A DNA stretch of 11,508 nucleotides from Monoraphidium neglectum (taxonomy: Eukaryota > Chlorophyta > Chlorophyceae > Sphaeropleales > Selenastraceae), in contig NW_014012085.1 of the NCBI RefSeq assembly GCF_000611645.1, forward strand, positions 2,198 through 13,705. The letters are read 5' to 3'. This document shows, piece by piece, positions 1-8,400 of this stretch. Under the pieces are notes generated by a model, which was not told the DNA's origin, ran no database searches, and saw only the letters and a list, made by a program, of their open reading frames with translations. The translations under genes were made by a program, and so were the position numbers. Position 1 is the stretch's first letter; every line of letters starts with the position of its first letter.

Positions 1-70
1 CCACAACACGGTGCGTAAACCTGCACCGCCGCTCGCCGCTCCTCCCCCACCCCAACCCCCGCCCCCGCAG

Positions 71-328
71 CTGCTTGCCCCCGCGGCTGTGCTTCGGCGG
101 CCAGTGCATCCTGCTCAACGTCCCGCCGCCGCCCAACCCCAACGCGCCGTTCGTTGGGGCGCCCCCGCCGCCGGCGCGCCTCGCACCGAGCACGCTGCAG
201 TCGGTCGGCGGCGCGCCGGGGCCCGTGCGGGTGGTTGAGCTGCAGTCTCCGAGCGGGTCCCTGTGCGCCTGCCTGACCGGACAGGACTGCTTGGACAGCG
301 GGCTGTGCTGCACCATCGGGCAGATCTG
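71..328 (+). other. Gene 1 linker exon: Cys flanks around a Pro-rich spacer
   Basis: This exon reads CLPPRLCFGGQC, a spacer with two runs of four prolines (PPPPNPNAP and PPPPA), then LCACLTGQDCLDSGLCC, ending in a split Cys codon (TG at 327-328). The acceptor is the CAG at 68-70. Just downstream, the position matching a second AG in gene 2 reads CGCGG, so only the upstream acceptor exists here, which supports the same choice in gene 2. The donor is CTG^GTGAGG; reading through it gives TGG TGA, an immediate stop. Positions 1-70 are pyrimidine-rich and look like intron end. Confidence 0.85.
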
Positions 329-3134
329 GTGAGGTGGCCGGCGCGCTGACGTCAGCGTGATGTCAACGGCAGAGCGCCTGCCCGTCTCCGCGTGGCCGCG
401 CACGCCCATGTGCACCGCTCCTTCGCAGCGCTCAGAAATGTTGTTATTCACGTAGTGGTACACACAAGCATCGTGTACTGTAGAGCCCCAGCTTGTGACA
501 TCCAAACATGCGCCGCAAGTGCCTGTGGCAAAGCCCACTGCTCATCGCTTCTTTCCCTTCCTACCCGCCCTGCCCCCCGCTTGGCCATCGCCGCGAGCGC
601 AGCGGCCAGCAGTGCTGTTCAAGCACCCAAACCTGCTTCTTCGGCCGCTGCTGCAGCGTCGCGCAGCAGTGCGCCAACAAGACCTGCTGCGCCGCGGGGC
701 AGGTCTGCATCAATGGCCAGCAGTGCTGCGGCGACCAGGCGGTCTGCAACGGCGGCGCAAACTGCTGTGCCGCAGGCAGCATATGCCTCGGCGGCACGAC
801 CTGCTGCCCCACGGCGCAGGCGTGCGGCCCTGTCGGGTCCCGGACTTGCTGCAACATGGGGACCCAGTGCGACGCCATTACGGGTGCGCGCGCGGGCAGC
901 ATCTGCCCGGCAGCAGCCTGCCTACCAATTGCGCCTCGACCCGCCTTCGCGCCCGGCGGCTCTGAGCGACCCCTGCCGCGATCTGATGCATGCACCACTG
1001 CAACCAACAACGCGTACCGTAGCCGGCGGAGGGGCACCTCGGTGTTGTGGCACTGGCTGGTGAAACACCGTGTTTGACCGCCCTGCTGCACAGGCGCGTG
1101 CTGCCCCACCGGCGGGGTGCTCCCCGGCGGCGGCTGCTGCGACCCCGCGCTGGTCTGCGGCGCCTCATGCTGCTCTGGCGGCTCCAAATGCCTTAACGGC
1201 CAGTGAGTCGCGTGGGTTGAGGAGTGAGGGGGGCTGGACGGGTTGCTGTCCTCAGTGGTCCACTCAAAGTAGGGGTCTGGGGCAGGCGCCACCTGCCGGT
1301 GCCTGCCAGCCCCAGACCTAGCGCGCGCTCTTCGTTCGAGCGCCGCAGCTTACTGCGCCGCGCCTCGTACACGCAGGTGCTGCGCCCCCAGCCTCGTGTG
1401 CGGGAGCATCTGCTGCGCGCCCGGCCAGGCCTGCCTTGGCGGCACATGCGTTCAGGCCGGGTCGACGCAGTGCGGGACGGCCGTCTGCCCCCCGGGGGTC
1501 TCGTGCGTCAATGGGCAGTGGTGAGAGGGGCTCTGCTTGCCCACATTCTCATCTGGCCCCCTGCCTGCTGACGCACCCTCCTTTAGAAGAGTTTATGCAG
1601 CACAGCTTGCGCATCGGGGCTTGAGCATGTGGCGACCAACTTGTTACTGTTGACGGCGCCCCCTCAGCTTCCCCTAAACTTGCTGCCTCTGGCCTGCGCC
1701 TGCTCAACCCCAAGGCCCCAGCCGCCCCTCGTCTTACGCGGCCGCCCCGCCTGCCGCATCCCGCAGCTGCGACGGCACCGTTTGCGGGAACAGCTGCTGC
1801 ACGGGCGGCTCGGTGAGCCTGGCTGCGCTGAGTCTGGGGCCTGCGCTGTCAGCGCTGAGCTGGCATCAGCCATGATGGCGCGCAGCTCTCTTTGCATGAC
1901 CGTCCTGCCGGACTCTAAGATACGGGCCGTCCGGCTGCCCACCCAACCGCTCCTGCTGACGGACCCTCGAACGCCTAACACCCGAGCACAGGCACGGTGT
2001 TTACGTGAAGCACCCCCGCGTGGCCTCCCCACCTGCAGCATGCACACCTCCACGCTCTGCAAGCTCGACTCCTACCCTCACGCTGTGTTCAGGTCCCGCT
2101 TGCAAAACCCCATTCTCCCTCGCCCCCCCCTTGCACCCCCTCGCTCGAAGTTCTGCAACCAAAACAGCAATCAGTGCTGCCAGTCGTCCCAGTTTTCCTG
2201 CGGCAACACCTGCTGCGCGCTGTCAAACCAGCAGTGTGACCCGGTCACCCAGGCCTGCTGCCCCACTGGCAGCGTCAAGCCGAGCGGCGGCTGCTGCCCC
2301 GCGGGCCAAAGCCCCTGCGGGAGCGGATGCTGTGAGTGCTACACCGCGCTCCCCATCCCGCTGATCGCTGCCCCTGCTGTGCACATTGGCTGATGCTTCC
2401 CCCATGCAAGGCCCCTTGCTGTGAGGCACTGTTCAACACTGACACATCAGCACGTGTGGGGCGTTATTGGCGCCACGGTGGCCGTCTTCATTCGTGTGCT
2501 TGCGCAACCCGACTCCCCCCCCTCAAACCCTCCGCGATCGCGGGGCTGCCGCCGCGCTCTCCTTTGCAGGCGACTCTGGGGTGCCGTGTGTCAATGGCGT
2601 CTGCTGCCCCTCAGGTCAGCATAAAGCCATAGTCTTCCGCTCGCCGACTTCAATAACACTGTTCCTGGGCGCCACAGATCTTCCTTGCAGCCACGCTCGC
2701 GCCACTGCTGAGGGCCATGCATGCGCTGACATCACCGGCAGACAGCCCTGGTAGTGTTGCTGCGATCGCACGCCCTGGCGGCTGCAAAGTCAAGGCGCAG
2801 CCTGACGCGGCTGCCTTTGCTCTCTCCTTACACAGGGGTCGTCTGCGGCGGGCAGCAGTGCTGTCAGCAGGGACAGATCTGCTCCGTCAATCAATGTTGC
2901 AATGGGACGCCCCTGCCCGCTGGCGGCTGCTGCCCACCCAGCACCATTGTATGTGGCGCGTCAAGCTGCTGCCAGCCCGGCCAAAGCTGCATCAATGGCA
3001 TTTGCTGCACGGGGCAGGTCTGTGGGACCACTTGCTGCAGCGGCGGCCAGATATGCGGCAACGGGGGCTTCTGCCTGTCCCCGGGCTGGGGCGGCGGCTG
3101 GGGCGGCGGCTTTTATGGTCGCCGGCTACAGTGA
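71..3134 (+). CDS. Gene 1: cysteine-rich CC-ladder protein, 3' part of a multi-exon gene (5' end outside window)
   Basis: Exons seen: 71-328, 603-883, 1094-1202, 1377-1520, 1767-1812, 2151-2331, 2570-2614 and 2836-3134 (stop TGA 3132-3134). Joined, they give 453 residues plus stop with no frame break; the first base completes a codon begun upstream. All seven introns are GT-AG. The protein has a Cys/Pro-rich exon, then a long series of CC-x5-C-x3-4 units (for example CCSVAQQCANKTCC), and ends in a Gly/Trp tail (GWGGGWGGGFYGRRLQ). It aligns throughout with the downstream gene at 4218-9505, so the two are tandem duplicates. That paralogue supplies the missing start by analogy: a signal peptide exon and a first Cys exon should lie left of position 1. 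I do not recognise the family. A secreted or cell-wall role is inferred from disulphide-type Cys density, the Pro-rich linker and the paralogue's signal peptide. Granulin or STIG1-like proteins share Cys richness but not this spacing. Confidence 0.87.
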
Positions 3135-3167
3135 CGCGCCTTGATGGTGGGCAGGGCCTGCAATAGC

Positions 3168-3290
3168 GCCTGCTGCTGCAGCAGCAGCGGCAGCGGCAGC
3201 GGCTGCAGTACCAACAGCAGCAGCAACAACAGCCGCAGCAGCAGTGGCAGCAGCAGAAGCAACAGCATCACCAGCACAAGCAGCAGAGGG
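3168..3290 (+). repeat. Imperfect CAG/CAA trinucleotide tract in the gene 1 3' UTR
   Basis: About 120 bases consist almost entirely of CAG units with CAA, CGG, AAC and CAC interruptions. It begins about 35 bases after the gene 1 stop and is open in several frames on both strands (poly-Ser/Ala shadows), which is expected of a triplet repeat and is not evidence of coding. Such tracts usually vary in length between strains. Confidence 0.85.
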
Positions 3291-3653
3291 AAATGCTCTC
3301 TTCGGCGACAGCAGCGGCGGTGGTGTTGCAGGGCTGTGTTTCATGGCTGCTCGGCAGCCACAGCAGACAGTTCCTCAGTTGATGGTTGCCTGACAAGCGG
3401 GCTCGCCGTGCCACAGAGCAGAACAACCATGCATCAGTGGGGGCCCACACCAACATTGTACCAGGGATTGCTGCAAATGCCCAACTGTATTCAGGCGTGC
3501 CTGTTCATTTGTTGTCGGCGGTCGCTGCAGCCAGCGGGGCGCACGCAAGCGTAGGCATACAATCACTAGTATGAGCTGCTTATGACCATGTCATGCTATT
3601 TCATTAGTGCGCTTTATTTTTATCCAAGGCACGCGGCGGTTAGTGTGAGCCTG

Positions 3654-3658
3654 TGTAA
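3654..3658 (+). terminator. Probable polyadenylation signal TGTAA of gene 1
   Basis: TGTAA is the usual chlorophyte polyadenylation signal. This is the first copy after the gene 1 stop codon, about 520 nt downstream, in sequence that turns AT-richer (a T-rich stretch at about 3611-3623). The assignment rests on motif and position only. Confidence 0.6.
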
Positions 3659-3680
3659 ATGCGCTTCAATGTGAGCAAGC

Positions 3681-4217
3681 ATGTGCGCAAACACGAACTT
3701 GACTCATCACACAGGCAGTGTGCAAGTGCAGCAGGGGCTTTTATCATAGAACGATCAAGCATGAAAGTGATTGGCCTTGATTATGCGAATGCCGCCTTGC
3801 CTGTGGTTGGCGCTGCCGCCGCTTGTACTCTCATCCATGGGCCGCCAACCGAGTGATGCAATGCAGAACAAGGTGCTGCTGACGCAACTTCAATCACTAA
3901 GAAACACCGGATGACATTATGTTACTGCTTGTCCTGGCAGTGTCGTGCTACCATGCGTTGGAGCGGCCGCACCGGTAGATGTTGATTTGAGGCAGCCGAC
4001 CTTCGAAATGTCACCTGTCAAAGTCAGATGCAACCACCATCATCACGGTGTGCAGAATGTCCGATCGCTGGGTGTCACGGTACTTACAAGTGTAAAATGG
4101 TCATTTAACATGGTGTGATCCCACATACACTTTGCAGACAGGTCCCGAACGGAGCCTCTAAGCTTGCGAGCCCAATGCGACTGCCGCTGGGCTGAACAGG
4201 AGTGTGCGCAAAACTCC
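3681..4217. other. Intergenic region, presumed promoter and 5' UTR of gene 2
   Basis: About 540 bases between the inferred end of gene 1 and the first ATG of gene 2. Base composition is closer to balanced than in the exons, and I see no convincing ORF, RNA gene or clear TATA box on either strand. A second TGTAA at 4091-4095 has no obvious transcript to serve. The gene 2 promoter must lie here if the gene has its own start site, but I cannot point to an element. Confidence 0.5.
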
Positions 4218-4326
4218 ATGACGCGAAAACAAGTAACGAACACTGTCACTGATGATCGATCTTGTATTTACCTGGTTGCAACGATGGCGGTGGCATTCCT
4301 CGCCGTCCCGACCGCAGCACGAGCTG
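4218..4326 (+). other. Gene 2 exon 1: signal peptide
   Basis: From ATG 4218 the exon has the classic three-part secretion signal: a basic n-region (MTRKQ..., about 15 residues), a hydrophobic core of about 15 residues (CIYLVATMAVAFLAV) and a polar end PTAARA, whose A-R-A fits signal peptidase. A second in-frame ATG at 4284 has a better initiation context (CAACGATGGCG) but leaves only 14 residues before the cleavage motif, which is short. An in-frame TGA at 4116-4118 with no ATG after it before 4218 rules out a longer start. The donor G^GTGCGG (phase 1) joins to AC at 4471, making A-D-A-G-S-C. Confidence 0.68.
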
Positions 4327-5395
4327 GTGCGGGCGCGCGGCATCTCACCCGGCGCCGCACTTTTACGACCGTGCCGCCCCTGCGTTAGGTACTGGAGGCA
4401 CTGAATCACAACCTGCCACCCAGCACCCCTCCCTCTCAACCCCTACGCGGACCCGCCGTCAACCCCGCAGACGCGGGCAGCTGCGCCGTTGAAGCCAGCT
4501 GCCCGTTTGGCACATCCTGCGACGTGCTGACCGGGACCTGCTGCTTCGCATCCGCTACCTCCGGGTGCTGCAATCCCAGCCATGTTTGCGGCTCGGCCTG
4601 GTGAGAGCAAGCCGCCCAGCCCGGCCCAGCTGGGGGCCAAGGCAAGCGCAGCTGCTGCAGCAGAGGGGTTGCAGGCCTCCCAGGTTCGAGAGTTTGTTAA
4701 CAAACACGCCAAGTATGGCATTCTGACGATCATCTAGCAGCGCAGAGGTTACCGCGCCCTGCACCGGCCTCAGCGCGCGCCTCTCCCTGCACGTCCCCCG
4801 CCCGTCCAGCTGCCTCCCCCCGCAGATGTGCTTTGGAGGGCAGTGCATCCGACTGAACGTCCCGCCGCCGCCAGACCCGAACGCCCCGCGCACGCCGGCG
4901 CCCCCGCCGCCAGTTGGGGGCGGCAGCGGCGGCGGGGGCGGCGGCGGGGGCGGCGGCGGGGGCGATGGCTCTTCGAATTGGCCGGCGCCGCCGGGGCAGA
5001 GGGTGGTGGTGCTGCAGTCGCCTGGGGGCGTCACATGTACCTGCTTTGACGGTCAGAGCTGCCTTGACAGCGGACGCTGTTGCAACAAGGGACAAACCTG
5101 GTGAGATAACAGCGGTTGTGAGTCAGAGTGCCGCCAAACTTGGCCGCAGATGAGAGCGGTGCAGTGGCGAGTGGTTGGCGGCGCTGGTGCACCATCGCTT
5201 TTCACAGAGCGAACGTGCAGCGACACAGCCCCCCGACACTTTTTACTCTTGCCCCACCCCACAACAGCGCACATCTCAACACATGTTTGCGAACGCATGT
5301 GCGAGCGCATGTGCTCGCCATGACCCCTGCCCCTTCCGCACGCACGCACACGCGCGCGCACACACACACGCACACTTACACATGCACACACGCAC

Positions 5396-5428
<33 letters not shown>

Positions 5429-8400
5429 TGCCGGACCCTCACCCCCTTGCAGCGGGGCGGATTGCTGCTCCAACGTAGAGACCTGCTTCTTTGGCCAGTG
5501 CTGCAACGTCGCGCAGCAGTGCGGGCAGCAGTGCTGCCCAGGGGGGGCGCTCTGCCTGAACGGCGCGTGCTGCGGGAAGGCCCAGATCTGCGGCTCTCAA
5601 TGCTGCTCCGCGGGCACTGCCTGCATCGGCGGCCAATGGTGAGCACAGCTGCAGAGGGGTTGTGAGGAGGGCATGATAAGGGTAGGGAGGGGATTCTTGT
5701 CGATGTTTCATTGGTGTGGCTTTTGAATAATCCAGGTGGCCAACACCAAAAATAAGGCAGCGGATGGAAACACTGTTGGACCAAAATCGTTGTTGCCAGC
5801 ATGCAGGAAAGGCATTGCGCTGTGGCCGACTTGCGGGTATGTCGGAAGATGGGGAGGCGCAGCCCTGTCGGACAGGGGGCATGGCAAGCACCTCTGCATG
5901 GGCCATGCAGCCACCATGATTGGATCTGATATATTGTATCATCGCAGATGATGTCTGTTTTCAGCCTTCCAGAGGAATGCAACAAGCCCACCTGAGGTCT
6001 GCCCTGCAATCGATGCACCTGCTCCCCACACTCCCGGTGGCTCTGCAGCTGCCCGAGCGCGAGCGTCTGCGGGCCGCGGGGCCTGCAACTGTGCTGTCCC
6101 TCTGGCAGCACATGCGACCCTTTCACAGGCAAGCAAGCCGGACTCAATTCAAATTGTATTTTTTTTGGAGACATGCATGCTGATGCTGCAGCGCGCGGCG
6201 CCAGCCAAGGGTGCTAGCTCAGCCTGCACCTGTATGATCGGGAGAGGGCGAGGCAAACGCAGCTAACAGTGCACCATCTGCACGGCACTGCTTTGCTAAA
6301 TGTGCGCCCCTCGCCCCACAGGCCAGTGCTGCCAGAACGGCGGCCGCCTGCCTGGAGGCGGCTGCTGCGACCCGCAGCGCGTGTGCGGTGGCACTTCCTG
6401 CTGCAGCGGAGGCCAGGCCTGCGTCTCGGGCCAGTGAGTGTAGATTTTGCGCCTTGACACGTGTATACGCAGGTGAACCCTCGTGCCTGCGCCCGAATCC
6501 CTCCCTTCAAACCCTGCCTTGTCAAGTCACCCATGCACTCAATCACGTGCGGCCCCCACACTCTTGAACTTGCCCAAGCTCACAGCGTAAGCACCCCCCT
6601 CACACACCCGCTGTGCAGGTGCTGTCCCCGGGGGCAGGTCTGCGCCGGGGCCTGCTGCCCTGACGGGCAGATGTGCCTGAACCAGCAATGTGTGGCGGCG
6701 GGCTCCGCGCAGTGCGGCACGTTAATCTGTCCACCGGGAGTGCCGTGCGTCAACGGCCAGTGAGTTGTCACCCATGCGTCATTTTCCCCGCATCCTGACG
6801 CGCACCTGGCACTTGTTTCGTGGCCAGTTGCACCGGCTGGGTCTTCTGGGCTGTGGGGCAAGGGGCTGTGAGGCAGATCTGATCTCGCACATGAGCATTC
6901 AAGTTGCAAAACACAGTGTGGCAACGCGCAGCAACAGACAATCTTGGATACAGATGAGCCTAGTGAGGGGCCGCCCGTGATCACCGCCCCACCTCTGCTC
7001 ACGCAGTAAGTGGGACCTGGCTCGCGCGTCTGCGTGGCTGCGAATCGCCCCGCCTTCCCCGCCACGCCCGCGTCGCGGCGCAGGTGCTGCACGACAGGGG
7101 ACTGCCAGGGAACCTGCTGCCGAGCAGGGGAGGTGAGACCGCATGGCATCCAAAGCGCCCTTGCTTGCACCGCGCGAAGCAACTAAACAAGATGCCAGAC
7201 AGACAGTGCAACGGCGCGCCTCTCGCTCCTGCCCCCTTACGACAACCTCAAATCCCCCTACGGCCCCGCGACGCATGGATACCAGTTCTGCAACGCGGGC
7301 CGCTGCTGCCGCAGCGGCGCCGAGTTCGCGTGCGGCGCCACCTGCTGCCCAGCCGGCACTGCTTGCGACCCTGTCACTTCCGGTTGCTGTGAGTCCCTGC
7401 AGGCCCCTTCCAGACGCAGCTGTCGCGATCTCACTAGTACAGCTGCCAGGCGCTCTGGCGGGCTTGGCTGCGGCTTGGAGACGCAAATGCAGGGTTAATC
7501 ATAGCTGCATGATAGCCATAACATCATGCATGACGCTACCACGACCTGCACAGTCTGCACACAGTTGCATCACGTATATCCGACCCACGCACCCACACAC
7601 GACTCGCAGGCCCACCAGGCGGCGTTCTGCCGACAGGCGGCTGCTGCATGGCCGGAAATCAAGTGTGCGGCAACGGCTGCTGTAAGTCGCTAGGTCCCAC
7701 GCCCTCGGGTGACTCCCTGCTGGCGACGCTCGCACTGGGCAACTTCGTTCCGGCGCCGCCCCGCTTTGGCCACAACCCTCTGGCCGTGCACCTTTCATTC
7801 GCGGCCGCCGCACGCTTACAGCCGCTCCACCCCTGCCTACTGCAGGCCAGCAAGGGACCCCCTGCGTCGGCGGTGTCTGCTGCCCTTCAGGTGAGGCCCC
7901 GGCGCTGGCGCTGCACAGCGCAATACCTGGCCCTCCTCCTTGAGCCGGGCCTTATAGGAGCGCCTGGCCCCTGCATGCCAATGCCGCACACGCCTGTAGC
8001 CCACGCGCTGCGCCCAGGAGACATAAGCTCATGGCTGCCAGGGTATCGCAGGAACACCTCTTTGTGCGCGCCAAAGCCAGCTCATCCTTTCCCTCTACGC
8101 CCCTCTGCCCACCTGATATTGCTGCTCACCCCAACTTCCCCAGGCATTGTCTGCGGCGGCGTCTGCTGCCCGTCAGGCTCCCAGTGCTCTGGGAACCAAT
8201 GTGAGCTCGGGCCTCTGAGCAGCGCGGCGTGGTCGCCATGCGTCACATGTACTTGAACTTATCTACTGCTGCTCACCTGCTCAATTTGCATTGTCAAGGC
8301 CTTGGGATGAGCTTGTTCTTGCAGGCGCACGGCTCGGCGGCAAGTTACATGGTCGACTGGCCCCTTGGCCTGCCACATGCCAGGCCCTTGCCACCTCGTT

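Larger units (their letters stand above)
3135..3680 (+). other. Gene 1 3' UTR
   Basis: This is non-coding sequence between the gene 1 stop and its likely cleavage site. It starts with a CAG-rich tract and shows no Cys-pattern exon or other coding signal on either strand. The first TGTAA after the stop is at 3654-3658, giving a 3' UTR of about 540 nt. The exact cleavage point is not visible; the end given is an estimate 20-25 nt after the signal. Confidence 0.6.

Noticed and set aside
561..1292. A 243-codon open frame on the minus strand
   Set aside because: It is antisense to gene 1 exons 603-883 and 1094-1202, with Gln/Pro-rich shadow translation of Cys codons. The plus frame has the conserved CC pattern and paralogue support.
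4826..5104. An independent start at ATG 4826 giving a small Pro/Gly protein
   Set aside because: The frame is open through the exon upstream to the acceptor at 4809, gene 1 has CTG at the matching codon, and the following TGA lies inside a donor site.
5053..6174. A 373-codon open frame on the minus strand
   Set aside because: It overlaps three well-supported plus-strand exons, and its middle is Val-Cys repeat translated from the CA microsatellite. It has no domain, and its length comes from GC-rich and repeat sequence.
6580..7486. Minus-strand open frames of about 195-200 codons
   Set aside because: They overlap exons 6619-6759, 7084-7132 and 7286-7388 in antisense and show no domain or splice logic.
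7507..7533. Short inverted repeat GCATGAT...ATCATGC in gene 2 intron 9
   Set aside because: A seven-base stem inside an intron, with no other supporting feature. This can occur by chance.
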